A stretch of DNA of 64,000 nt from Micrasema longulum (Eukaryota; Arthropoda; Insecta; Trichoptera; Brachycentridae): contig JAGVSM010001236.1 of the NCBI GenBank assembly GCA_022494885.1, positions 1 through 64,000 of the forward strand, given 5' to 3'. Below the pieces are notes generated by a model. It saw only the letters and a list, made by a program, of their open reading frames with translations, was not told where the DNA came from and searched no databases. The translations under genes were made by a program, and so were the position numbers. Positions 23,601 to 38,600 of the stretch are shown here, piece by piece; within the stretch, counting starts at the first letter, position 1, and the number at the start of each line of letters is the position of its first letter.

Positions 23601-26600
23601 GGCTGATCATCTTACCTTCATGTAACAGAGATTGATGTTTGCGGTATTCATTGAATTTCAATGCAGTGTCCTATGCATCATCGGGTGTGAAAAGGGGTAA
23701 AAGAATGATGTTTATTGCGCATGAACGAAATGTTCTAATGCAATTCCATTATAATATTCTTGTAGATGGGGGTCAGTGCTAAATGAGCTTAGAAAGTCAC
23801 TGCGACCTGAGAAGATCTATTGTGACGGGTCCACGTAAGTTGATTCTCACCCTCTAAGCCTCTAGGTCTTTGAAGAGCCTGGCCGCTGAGTGAAAGGCGA
23901 GTGTTCATATATTGCTAAATCTCCTCTTCCAAGTGAGTGCTCTCACATCCTCAGGTTTAAAAAGTGGCTTCTTTTGCAATATAAAGCAGCGCATAGAATG
24001 TGGATAGGTTCATCATCCGCACTGCAGAATCTACATCTAGAAGTTTCAGAATGGTTCTAGCAAGGTGTTTATTCAATCTGCAGTGTCCGACAATGTTGAC
24101 TTAGATTTTTTATAATGTCAGTCATTTCGCATATGAAGGTATTTCTATTTGTAGGTGCTGAGCTAGTGGAAGTGAGTCATGTGGAGTTAACTATTTACCT
24201 ACAATAGTGACTCGCTTCATATATGTACAAACTTTTTTTTAAAGGCAATAAAATAACATTTTTATTATTATATTTTATATTTAAAAAATGTATGTAGTTT
24301 ATTATCTGGTGCTTTATTATCCTGATCTACGGATGCCAAACATGGGCAATGAATAAGAAACACCTTCAGGAATTATTAAAACTTAAAAGTAGCGCAAAGA
24401 CGCATGCTAGTGTTGAGGAAAAATGACAAAAAACTAACCATTGCATTTGAAAGGTCGCAAAATTGGAAGATGTCATAGAAAAAATCTAGAATCTAAATGG
24501 AGCTGGGTCGGTCACATGTAGAGATATAACTTCGAAAAATGGACCAGGAAAATCTCTGAATGGACACCGAGAGAGAACTCGAAAAGAAAAACAGAAAGAC
24601 CCTACAGAAGATGGTTGAATGTGAAAAAATAGTGGGACCACTATGGACATGACTTACAAGGAACCGAACGCAATGTAGAGAGATAGGAAAGGCTATGCAG
24701 CTTCAGGCTGCACTGATGAATCAGAATATTATGTTAATAAATAAATTGTTTATTAAGGAAAAAGAAAAAATAAATTTTGTGCAAAAAAGTATAATATATA
24801 CGCAACCCATCGCCATGTAACTAAAATTTGACCACTTTAGAGGAGAGAGACTGAAATATTTTTTTAGCGAATTATTTTTTATCATTTTAATCATACTTTA
24901 CAATTATATATAATATTTTTACTAGCAATGTTTGAATACATTTACCCCAAAACGGCATAACTAGGCGACTTAGGTAGTGATATTAGATACGCGGTGATAG
25001 ATTGCCGTCGACGATGAGATAGACAAATTTATTATAATATGTTGAATCCTCTTACGGACATTGCGAGTCCGAGTAATTACTGCGTAAGTCTTTTTTTGCT
25101 CTCTATATTCTAAAACTCTAGCACGCTTAGTATGTATGCCTAATGTATCAAGGTACTCAAATTTATTTTTCAATGTAAAAGTTTGTTCGATCCTAAACAC
25201 CTAATTGGTTGTTCGATTTGCTCAAGACATTCTACAACATACTAAGAAAGACCCCCATTTCCACGGTAGAATGACTAAATCGACTTGAATGTTGGTTATC
25301 GATAGTAGAGCGACTCACTATTCATTTGTAGTCACATCAGCTAGACAGTGCAAAGCGGTGGCTGCTCCAAGTTCTGTCATTACAAATGTTCCTTCCCCCA
25401 TTGTGGGGCTTAAAGGTGGAGCTACATTGTCCAAGAGGAATAATCTGAAACAAAATGTAATGATTTACACAAGGTTTTAAATATTGATATTGTCCATGGC
25501 TAAAATTCGATGGATAATTTTAATGTGACATATATAGAAATAAATAAGACAGGTATACGAGCCCCTTCTTTTGAATGTAGTGTTTGTTACATCAGTAATC
25601 ACATAAGATAATTGGACCTTTGCATCTAATTATACATGAAAGCTGAACAGGCCAAACTTTGCTCGCTCTCTATGCGAACAATTAAGAACCTAGTTGGGTT
25701 ATTTTTAAGTGAATACTCTGGGTCTTTCGTTCACCATTTTAGTAAAGCTATGATTTCCTAAAAGAGCAGTGCCGTCATTCAGCGGGGATGACGTCATTAA
25801 AACATTGTCTGTACAAACCAGAGAGTGAAGGGTTTCCCAGAAAGTGTTGATTGTTAGCAGAACATCAAACAACGGAGCCATCATTTGCAGGCTGGCTGTC
25901 ATAACAGTACAAATAGAGAGAAAATAAGTGCAAATGTAATTTGGACCATCAAAAATGAAAGAATTTTGATTGATTTTCCAAGAAAATTATATTTGAAAAA
26001 TTTATGCTAAACTTTGAAATACACAATGTGTAGCATGACTTTTAAACATCTCACTCTCCTCAAAATTGTAGTTTTTAACTTCTGATGACTCCTCAAGTAT
26101 GTTTAGATTGTCCATTTTGCAAATTTTACTAACTTACATTTTATTTGTTCTTAAAGTCAAAAAGTAAAATCAGTAAGTGGAGGTTGGCACTCAAGAAATG
26201 CTGAAAATACTATTTACTAATGAAAAAAAAAAAAATCTTCAGCTACATGGACACGTAATAAGATAATGAACATATTGGCATTTATAACTCAATTTTCTAA
26301 AAATGCTCTATTGAACATACAAGAACTGCCCCTAGGTAACGGAACTGTTTTTTAAGGAAACCATAGCTTTAAAAAATCCAATTTTGACTAATTCCAACTC
26401 CAAAATAGAAGACTGGTATGTGGGTATATTTTTTCTCTGTTTTATATTAAATTACAGAGACTAGATAGAGATTTTACGCTTAGTAACTATGTCACAAGTT
26501 GCAAATTGCTAGGAAATAAACTCTGGAGACATGTTAATTCATTAGTGTTCAAGTAAACATACCGTCCATTAGATAGAGCTGCAGCGACTCTCGCTAAAGA

Positions 26601-29600
26601 AGGAAGATGAACTAAGGCAGCGATTCGGCAACCTAATGATGCACTCTCCAGTGAATATGAGAACAGGTGCTGACAATCTGAAGCACTTCAAAAGTAAGGT
26701 AATTAGTACAAGTGAGCAATATAGAAATCACAATACAGTATACATAAAACATTCAAGTTTGTTGGTGAAAATTCTCGGTGGAAGTTCATTGTAACTTATC
26801 ATAGAAATAAAAGACGAGTATAAATAAATACAAACAAATATAACATACATAAATCTACAAATTTGGAATAACCAGTGACTGTTTTTATCGCATTCGCGAC
26901 ACCTTCGAGGCTGGTATCTTTATTATAAAATTAAATGTATGTATTTATAAAAAAAAAAAACAGTAAGAATACAATTAGAATGACTTTATGAAAAGCTAAA
27001 ATATATTTTTCCCCGTAACTTCATCAATTATAATGAATTTACAAATGACTTTTTAATACTTTACTTTTCAGACATCCTCATTGACAGTCATCAGGTTCAC
27101 CGGGATAAGAAAGTCAATAACTTGTTAAAAGAAAAGCCATAACAATATACTCATAAACTCTCGTAATGCTACTAGTCACATGTACAGAGAATGCAAGTTC
27201 TTATGAATTAAATTATATTATTTTTAAAGTTGATTGCTTTCCTTTAATTTGGGTTAACTCTAGTGTGGCTATGATATCACACGAGTCTACATAGAATACA
27301 AGACTTGATATATCCCTCTTTTTAAAGAAAAAAAAATGAAGTTGAATTTTGCTATAACAGGCTAAAATTATATGATTATTTTTATAAATTATGTAAAACA
27401 GATTACTAAATAGTATATATGTATATTATATTTATGTACATATTTAAGAGTGATAAATTTTTTAATTGAAATACATGTATTTCAAAATATCTCATCTTTT
27501 GCTATTAAGCATTAGTATTACATTAGTAACACATGGCATTAGAGCACCATGTAAAAACAATATTAATTTAAACCATTTATTTATTATTTAAGAATGTTTT
27601 GGAGTAAATTTTCCGATTTTTCTCTACCTAAACCCTAAATACTTCAGTGCTTTTTTATGAGAGTAAACTCAATAAAAACTTAAGTCAGATGAAACTTTAG
27701 GTTAGGAAAACACTAAATAAGTCACAAAATACAAGCTTACTTATATGCGTGAATTCTTCCTATTGAATCTCCAACCCACACTCTGTCTCCAACAGAGCAA
27801 ACTGCTGTCGGTATAATAGGGTCGTCAGCAGAAGCTTCTACACATAAAACATAAGAGTAATTTATAGGCTGATTATTCAATACTGAAACAGAGAATATTA
27901 ATATAAATTTAAATTACCTTGTGAGGTAACAGGGGGAGTAGTGAGAGCATGATAGTTTAAGAAGCGGGCATTAGCCGTGGCAAGCACGTCACAACGTGGC
28001 CGACATCTTGTAACCCATATTTCCCAACCAGGAGTTCCTTCATCTAAAAAACAACATTTTAGTAACTGAATCATGAAGTTATTGTCTAACAATCTATTAT
28101 AGAAAAATAATTGGCTGTCTAGCTGCTAGAAAAAATATCAAATGAACACATATTTGAGTTCTGGAGAGTGAAGTTATTTTTTCTGTGATGTAGATAGCTA
28201 GGATGGAATTGCCGTTTTTTAGGCAATTTATCCGCCATTGCATGCCAACTTTTCAATCTCGATTTAAAAAAAAACATATTCATGCTTTTTCTTGTTACAT
28301 TATTATCTAGATTAAATAATTGAGTTTTTTTTTAATATTTAAAAATACTATGCATTATAAAGGTAAGATGATCAGTTCTACACTTCGCTTGCCAGTGAAA
28401 TGAGTATGAAATATTGCAGTGAGAAACTAAATAAATATTTCATAACGTTTCCAAAATTGAACCTAAGGTAGGTAAGCACTTTAACCACGAGACGAAAAGT
28501 ATAGAGATAAAAAAAATTAACAACAAGTAAAATGAATACCAAGGTGTTACTTACCAGTGATATTGGGCATCTGGGTTGCGGTAGCGTTGGTGACGTCAGC
28601 AGCGTGATACAAAGAGGCAACATCTGCCAGGTGGGTGAACTCGGGGGCAGACGCAATGGATACTATCTGTGAGGCTGATGGCCTCTGTTCTGGCTGTCCA
28701 GACCAACAAGCCACCATCAGGTCTAGCATGTAGCAAGGGTAAAGGGTCTCCTGAATGATGCAGAGAAAAAATATTCTGTTAAGGTTGAAAAATAACACAG
28801 GATCAGTAAATCACCTAGTTTTAATGAAACCAAACCTTATGGGTTAAAGGTGGTCTGCCGCCTTCCAGTATACATTCCTTCACTGCTTCATGGCCTTCAA
28901 ATGGTTGCCTCAATGTCAAAAGCTCATATAAAAACATGCCGAATGAGAAACAGTCAACCTAGAAACAAAAAGATATGTAAAGTAAATTGATAAGATTCTG
29001 CAGTAGTAAGCATATAAGTATATTTATTTGAAAGATTGTATTTTTCTAATTATTTACAGCTAAAAAAATCAAGATCATATCATGGGGTAATTTACTACAA
29101 CTAGGTATCTTCAAAATCAGCATTTTTGAGTTAACCACTAAGAACACATTTTTGTACCCTTCTCCATGAATGCTGCAAATAGACAAGATGTGCATTCAAG
29201 CCATAATAATATATTTTAATTCCATCACGACTTGTCTATTTGTAGCATTCATGGAGGAAGACACAAAAATGTGTTTTTAGTGGTTAACTCAAAAGCCCCG
29301 ATTTTGAAGTTTTCTAATTGTAGTAAATATTATTGAAGCATAAAAAAAGATATGAAAAAATAATTTGATGTCACCTTTTCAGTATACTCTTCTTCCCCAT
29401 TATATCTCATAATTTCAGGTGCCATGAAACCTTCAGTTCCACCGAACCCTTTAGTTCCGGAAGGCAGAGAAAGACGGCTGATACCTGATAAATAACAACA
29501 TACATTCTTGAAACGTGTGTAAGACAAAGTACACTTGTCAATGTATAATTGTTATTTTTTTTTTACCATAATCTGCCACTTTGATATGCACGGGGAGTCC

Positions 29601-32600
29601 AGGATGATCCTTGAATGGTCCGACTGGAGGAGGCATCTCCCAAACCAACACATTTTCAGCCTTAAATAAATAAATATTTAGGTTACATAATATGCTAGCA
29701 ATTAAGTTTAGACTATTGCATGTTACGATCAACGGTTTAATATTCAAACTTGCTTACAAAAACATTGCAAAACAAAGGTTTATTATTTAATTTCATGTGA
29801 ATAATGAATACAGTTGTGTTCGACATATTGTGTTGCTCACATGTATCGATTAAACCACAATATTGAATTAATAAAAAAATAAAATATTATAGATTTTTGT
29901 AAAAAAAAAAAGTAATAAGGTAGAGGATAATAGAATGATGTTCTAAAAGTGAAAAAACAATTTTCTATAAAAACTATCTGATTAGAATATAAACCATAGG
30001 AACAGGCGATTCGGGAAGAAACGGAAGGATAGGACAATTGATGGGTTTATAGTTACTTTAAGGTCTCTGTAGATGACTCTCTGTCTGTGGAGGTACTCTA
30101 GAGCTCTGGCTGCTTGTACTGCCACGGCCTGGGCACAATGGGGCCCTAAGCGAGCCCCAGATTGGCGGTAGCCTCGCAAAACACAGTCCAGGGCACCCTA
30201 CAATGATCAAAAAGTTATAAAAATTAATAAATAATAATATTTATGCCAGCATGACTAAGCGTGGATACAATGTTTAATCATGTTCACACTTGAATTAATA
30301 AAAAAACCTGGAATATACTGTGATAGTGGCCCTGAAATCACTAAATGATTGAACTATTTATTTGTTTTGTTATAATAAGTCTTAAATATTTTCAGGGATG
30401 ACAAAAATCTAAAAATGTACACCAGTAAACTGCATCCTTTTTCAACTGAAAAAATAGAATAATAGTTTTTCAGCTCTGAATATAACACATCAAATAATGT
30501 CTTTAAATTAACGATTGATATATGGTGGATATAACAAATTGTAAACATTAAATCAAATCAAAATATTGGATAGCTACCACAACTATTTAAATCTAGAGAT
30601 CTCAACATTTAACAAGTCAACCAAGAATTTAAAAAATACCATGTTTTCATAATCGTAACACAAATGCACTAAAATTTTTAGACTATCACAACTGTTCAGA
30701 TGTAGGTTGATGTCAACCTTAAAGATGGATGCTGAAATGCAATCCAAAATGTCAGCAAAGAGTGCGAACAATATAACACAATAAAGCAATAAAACTGAAA
30801 GCGAACAAATGTAGTTAAGTTAAATTATTTTGATTAAGCTGCTCACAATGTTGCAGGAACGGGGAGTAAGGAGTGATTTGATAGACATAAAAAATACTCA
30901 ACAGTCACTATAGCTGCTCAAATTTGGATTCCATGTTCAAACTAAAATAAGATGCTCGACTTCGAGGCCAGTCTCAGACTGGAGAAAACCAGCCTCAACC
31001 CACGGAAGCATTGACAAAACAGTTTCTGAGAGTATGTAACTTACCATGGGGGCTAAGGCTAGTACCAAAGCCAAGGGGGCGGTACAGGCGGCTAGTAGGG
31101 GGGCGATATTGGGGTGCCGGAGGGGAAGAAGGACCCCCAGCTCCGCTCGTGCACTCAAGTATGCTCGGCACGCAGCCTGAAGCGGGTCGCGTTCCCAGCG
31201 AGCAGCTGCTGCCTATAGATTATCGTCAATTTATAAAATACGATAGGTGCACAAATGTCAAGATCTGTGGAGTACACAAGGCTGAGATAAGCATTATCAA
31301 GAAAATTAAAAAAGGGATGCTGGGTTTTTCTTTAAAGGAATAACACCCTAAGCTTCTATATTAGTGGCTTGTTAGCAGGAGGGAAAGAGAGGGTATGGAG
31401 GCAAGTTATGAAACACCCAGACCAATTGAGAAAAACCATTCTTGCAACTGGTGGGAGTCGAACCTGCGATGCCAGTTTCGCAGTTGGCCATCTAACAAAT
31501 TGCGTCACAGCACCAGTTTATTTAGTAGATGTAGAGCATTGGTTCAGTAGATGGAGAGCGAATGAACAGCAAAACAGTGAATGACTAAAAATAATTTTGG
31601 TAACGATGATGAATGCAGAAGACGAGGAAGACTAAGAAAGACATCGCATGACCAAATACAACAAATACTTGATGGATTAGTTAAAAGTTATATTATAAAT
31701 AAGTGATCGTCATCTTCATTCCATTATGAGCACCTAATGGTGAATACGTCACTGGAAATAACCAATAGCGGCGTAACTTGATATTTTTTTACTTCGGCTC
31801 GTTGTCTAATGGCCAGCACCTTTGTCTACCATGCAAGAGGCATAGGGTTTGATTCCTAGCAGGGTTGATATGAAACTGATTGGCTGACTCGACTATTTTT
31901 CATAGTCCCTTGGCATCTGAAGCGCAAGACTGATCATCTTTCGTCAGTAATAAAAAATAAATAAACAAGATTTGAATATGGATATTTGCTGTTAATTTAT
32001 TTTTAAGCCTTGACAGAGGGACAGTAATGGACTAAAACTGGTCAGCGTATAATTTTTTTTTTATTTAAAAAAAAAATTAATAACCATTTGCGTTCTTATA
32101 ATTTACGCAAGTATTTCAGTTTTGGGGGCCATTTTCAGCATGTTGTAAAAAGAAAATGGGAATCAAGTAGTTGAGTGGGGTTCGAACTTGGGACCTCTGA
32201 TCTATGAGTCCGCGACACTAACCACAGAACCACAACTCGATTCGGTTTTAGGGATTTTACACAAAATAAATAAGTAAGAGTTCTTCATTTGAATAATATG
32301 ATTGTCAGGTTTTGTTACCTTGTAGGCTTGCAGGGCACTGTTGGGGGCCCGGGATCCAGGGGGCACAGGCTGCAAGACCTTAAGGGCTACAGGGCCCCGC
32401 CCTGTCCACTCGGCGCGGAACACCAGGCCAAAGGCCCCCCGCCCAGCAAGTGCCCCGCGAACCACATCGCTGCTGTTTGCCAAACGACGAGATCCCAGGT
32501 CCAAAAACATCTAAGGATGGGATGATTGAAGTATAAATTATACAATATTTACTATAATTATGCATGAGACTTTTCCAAAGTGGAAAATCAAAAGTACGGT

Positions 32601-35600
32601 GCGTTAAAATGTTTGATAATCCTATGTTAACGTGTTAGTGACAGAACCTTTTGGAATAAAATATTCCAATGTGCTTACTAACACAAACGAAATTTGAATG
32701 TTTACTTGGTTCACCGACAGGCACTAACTGCCAATATATTTTGAAAGTAATTTTTTATATTTAAGTATAAAGAATGAAGAAACCATTTAATCAACATTTT
32801 AAATATGCACAGCAGCTTTATTTTGAAAACGGTGCATTTTTTCCTCAATTACATGAACATCAAAATTAAATATAATATATAAATAAACAAAAAAAATAAA
32901 TTGGGACTATTATTCAAATTTTATTTCATCCTTCTAGATAAGAATGGTCACTGAGGTTTGATAATACTGTTAAAATATCTAAAAGTAAATTAATAAAAAG
33001 GTGTAAAACACTTGTTGAAAAGGTATTATATTATAGCTTACAACGTCAGGGGCAATATGGATGAGCTTAATCTCCCGATGAACAGGACAATCCACAGTAG
33101 CGTTGTTATTAGCTTGTAGGATACATTCCTCCACAGTCCAGGCGTGGAGGGGAGGGGCGGGAGACATATTTCCTCCTCCTGCTACGCCCTCCATAGAGGG
33201 CATACGGGAAGATCCTTAAAAGAATTATACCAGATTATTCACTGATTGTAATATAGGTATTTTGAACATGAAAACAGTCTGCAATTTTTCTGTAAGTAAT
33301 TGAAGGTGTTTTCCTAAATGTATTTTTAGTAAATAATTATTTAAAGTACTTGATATTTTGATTTATGGGTTCATCCAAGCATCACCTTCATTCGTCAAAT
33401 TCATAAAAATAAATAAATTATAAACTACAGTGAACTTCTGAGAAATTTATCTAAATGCTTGTTTAAGCGCTTGGGCATAGTGGCGAAGTGTTTGCAGCGA
33501 AGCGCGGGCGGGGTGAACTCAAACATATGTTGAACAAGTGTCGTCTCCATAGTGAGAGCGCGGACGTGGCAAGGCGACGGGTACCGCACCCGCGCCGCGC
33601 TGCTAACGATTCGCCGCTATGGCCAAGCACTTTGTATCAATTGAGCTTCTCTTTACTAAACTTTCCGATAAACTTTATTTTTTCATTGCATATTATTTTT
33701 ATTTCTACCTGTGCAAATATTTCAAAAATAATTTGAGTTGCGGTCCTGTGGCTAGTGTTGCGGACTCTGGATCGGGAGGTCTGAGGTTCGAACTCCACTC
33801 TACCACAACTTGTTTCAACTTCCAAGAAAATGGTCACAAAATCGAAATATTTGGGTAAATCATAAGAATGCATATAATTATTTTTTGATTAAAAAAAATA
33901 TTCACATTCTTAAATAAAGGAGTGGACATGGAATATTTTTTTATAGGTAAGATTTTTAAAAAGGCGATGACGATTTTTGATGTAATCATTATTGGGAATA
34001 TCCCCTTGAAAATTTGCAGATTGGCAGGGTGTTTGTACGGGTAAAATAGATTGACTGTTATGTACCTGTAGAGTCTGGACCTACTCCACTATCTCCATCT
34101 GACGCACAAGAGTCCTGGGAAGCTCGGGGACGAGCTCCAGCACCTGCCTCAGCATTCTCAGCTCCTGGAGCCCGTTTAAATGCCTAGAAAAATTAGATTT
34201 CTGACTAAGATCAGTCGTGCTATTTAAAGAGATGCCACATTGGCATATTTTAACTTCTCTAAATAAAAAAAAACTATCAAGAAATGGATTGACAGCCAGT
34301 TCTATTCCTAATGATGGGGGTCAGTGCTAATAAGCTACTGATGTTACCTGTGAAGATGTATTGTGAGTCCCGTCAGTTAATTCTCGCCCTTTAAGCCTAG
34401 GTCCTTAAAGGGCCTTGCTACTAAGTGTATTCTTAATATGAAGTGTAATATTTTCAATAAGTACCTCATTAAAATGTGCTTGCATTTCCACCATGTGATC
34501 ACCATTATTGGCCCTGTGCGATCCCCCCCCTCCTTCTCCATGCAGTTCCCCTTCCTGCAGGCACAGGGGACATGGAATTAGTCTAGTCACCAGGAACCTA
34601 CCCTCTGAAGTGTGTACAAACCTGGTACCTGAAAGAGTTCAACAAATAATTAAAATACTTCCTGGATCAATGTATGTCATTTGAGTAAGAGTTAAACGAG
34701 CATATTGCAATATATACAAGTTTTTAATCTTATAACTGATATAAATTAAGAATTGGAATATTTATTCCTAAAGAAATGTACTGATACTTTTTTATAAACA
34801 TACTAAAAAGTACAAACCTAATGTTGGATACCAATCTTCTAAAAGAATGTCAATATGATCAACTGCCAACACTAAGAGTTTAGCCATTGCTTCCATTGAT
34901 GGTTCTAGTGTTATATTCTGAAAGAACACAGTAAAAATTTAAAATTTGATTGATAAAAACATATTATATATTTTTTTTAAAACATGTCACTGAAGTTATT
35001 TAATGAGTGACTATGGTAAAAAAGAAGAAATGACAAGCTATGCTGCATTTAAAAAACAAATAAATATGAACAGAGAAAAGTGACACATCACAGTTCTGTG
35101 TTCTGTTTCTGTCACAGTTAACTCTATAATTAAATGAATGAAAGTGATGCCGATACAACAATAAATCTGTTTAACTGTAAAAGAAAGAGCACGAGTATAA
35201 AACGTATAATGGAAGACAGAGACGCCGTTCTGTGGCTGGTGTTTGTGTGAAAGAGATAACAGCATCCAGGTATCACGATATATATATATGTACTGTGCAC
35301 AAGACAAGGAAAACATTAGATGTGTGTGTTATTCTCTTTCATTCAAATGAGTCGGTTATTGGCAGTGCTAGTTAAATGAGAGATATAATTTTTATTTTTA
35401 ATTTATTTCGCTTTGACAGGCCTAAATTAAATGATTATTTTTGTGAATTATGGAAAAGGAATTATTAAACAGTATGGCTCTATGTTTTTTTTTCAAATGT
35501 CTGAACTTAATATTCCGTCTTAATGTTACAGCACCGTTCCCAAGGGATATTTTAGCACAGACTTTTGAGTTATAGTAAAACAAATTGTAATAGATATACA

Positions 35601-38600
35601 TTCTGTGATCATCTCACTTTAACCCAAAACCAAGATTAATTTAGTAATCAGTGAAATGAACACAAGAGCCCATTGCAGGTGAATTGAGCCAATTGACAAA
35701 TGGTCAAACCTTTGTTTTGAAAGTTTCAAGTCTTTAAGCCTTTTGCTATATTTAAAAAAAAAATTTTGTTATTTTTAATTATCATGGATGTTTTGTACAT
35801 AAAGAATCAGGAAATAAAGGTTTTTGGATTATACTGATTCCAGAAATGTAATATAAGCAATGAACTTACTTCACCTTTAAAATGTCAGTTAGTTCAGTTC
35901 ACCCGCAATGGGCTCATATAAGCCCTAGAAATGAAATTCCTAAAGTTATATTTATGTGCAGTAAGATAAAGGTATATGATGCATGTAAAAAAAATCATAC
36001 CTGATAGCCTATGGTGTCACCTTGTTCATCAGTTATAGGTTTCTTGATAACCATGTCATCAGCGGGAAGGATAATTTCCAATATGGAAGAGCTAGCAGTA
36101 TCCACATCACACCAAACTCCTTCTTGTTTCAATTTAAATCTAAGAAAAAACATTTTGTGTAGTGATAACAATAATTATTAATAAATAGGTCAGTTGAAAT
36201 TTCAATGGAGTCGGCATTGTTGTATACCTGGAGTATCGGTAAACATTGTGTTCTTGGGGCAGCTCCTTTATGGAGAACAGTAAAACTCCCGAACGTAGAA
36301 GTCGAAGACCAGATTGCCATACGCACCATTCCCCACCAAGACTTAGCACACGTCTGACTGCACTGTCACCGTTTAACTGAAAAAACGTCAAAACGATAAT
36401 AAAATTAGCTTACTTTGATATGTTAGGTATATGTGCGTGTATGTATGTTTGCATGTGTGTGTATATATATGTGAATATATGCGCATAGATGTGTATATGT
36501 ATGAATGTGTGTATATATATATATATATTTCTATTTGTTTTTAGTTTTTATATGCAACATTTTTATTTGATTTTTAATATGTATTTTCTTTAATTTTAAG
36601 ATAGAATAAATAAAATAATTAGTTTGAGACCCCTGAAACATTATATATACAAGCAGTCATACTTGCTACCTAGATGGGTTCACGCTCATTCGGTTGTACA
36701 TAGGAAGTTAGTACTACTGACTTTGCAACAATAACTGATGAACCGGAGATTCGGTCTGTTTGTATAATAAACTCATATAAATGTCTATTTATTTTTATTT
36801 TTGCTGAATATTTGTGCCTAACAATGTGTGCCTATGTAAGATTTACAAACCTAAAGTGAATATCTTTTTTATCACTTTTCTTCTATACTTCACTCTTTTA
36901 CTGTAAATCTTTTATTCTTTTTTTACTATACATTACTTTTACTGAGTTTAACCGTAACAATTAACTATGTTTTCTTTATATTATATAACTTTGCATTTAA
37001 CATTAATTTTGTACAAATTGGCTACGGCCGTTACTTATAATAATAAATAAATAAATGAAATGTAAAATCAGAATAAAGTACTAATACTACTACAATAATT
37101 TTGTGCTTCTTCCACCTCTTTTCTATCTTCATTTAAATAACAATATTTAAAATGCACTTTTATTTACGGAAAACATTACTTCTTCATTTTAATTTTTCTC
37201 ATATTTCATCATTCTGCCATACATTGACTTTCCACACATTTGTTATATTTTACAATATTTAATCTGTTTTCATTCTTCTCCCGCCAGTTCTGAAAAAATC
37301 ACTAATCACTGCCGATCCAACACCGATTGATAAACGCTATTTATTGTATTATTTTATCTCTACAAAACAAACCTCATCTGGGAGGGTGTAAAAGTGGTCG
37401 ACGATATCTGGCACAGTATCATCTGCAAGGAGCCTAGTGAGCAGGCGAGGCCAGAAGCCACACGGAGAGTAGGAAGCGAGAAGTAGGCGGCGCAAGGAAC
37501 TGTTTAATCCCGGCCGGCCGTGAGCCAGGCAAGCTGAAGTGGCAGGGCCGCATGGTACTGTTGTAGCCACTATGGTACCTAAATATATATTTATAATATT
37601 GATTACAAAACATATTTGCTATAAATGTACAGGGTAGTGCATGGCACTTGTATTTTTTTAAAAAGGGCAACATGAAAACCAAGGAGGTCGCAGAAGGTGG
37701 GAGATGGTCTCATTAGGAGACAGACGGTAAACTTGTATTTCAACAGTTTTCAGTCACAGTGGTGGGTGGAGAGCGCTCGGTCGCCGCTGTGCAGTGAAAA
37801 GTTTTGAAAGGTTAAAAGTGTTTTATTTCTATTTTAAAAAACACAAGTGCCGTGCGCCACCCTGCATAGAGAAATTTAATATATAGTACTATTATGTAAG
37901 TAACGCATACAAAATAAATTTTATAGATCACAAATATGTTATGAAGTATGTTAAGTAAAAGTATGTTATGTTACCTGAAGGTACCAAACCATCAGCAGTC
38001 TGATTGAGTATGGATAGTGGAGAAACAGCTATTTTCTTATGGCCTCTCGCAGTCCAGCCACGAGATTTTAACGGGATCTTAAAAAAAAATTGATAGTGAA
38101 ATGATTTGGTTAAATTACATGCTGTTTGAATTACATACTTGAAATAAAAAAGGTCTGCAAATTGTTGTTATGGTTCAGCAAGTTTTTCTGATAGAAAAAT
38201 ATAATAAAGGTTAGATTAAGAATAAGAATATTAAAAGAAATGTTTCATGAGAAAAAATATGTATAGATTTACAAACGTATCTGTAGAATGAACGAATTTT
38301 TTTTTATTAATGTTATCATTTTGGGTATTCACCTGGCAGAATTTTTTTTGACGAAAAGTTGAGTATAATCATTTATTCTTCGAGTAAAAAATAATTGTTT
38401 ATAAATTTTTTAAAAAATCATTGACAGTTTTATTTTTGGTTCATTGTAAACAAGAATTTTTAATGCAAAAATTATGGTAAAAAAATGAATATTACCTTGA
38501 CACAACTACTTGAAGAGCTATCCAAGGGAGGTTCTAAAGCTGGTAGAAGAGGTGGTAATAAAAGGGATCTTCCATCCCAACTTAGCGCTAGCTCAAACTT

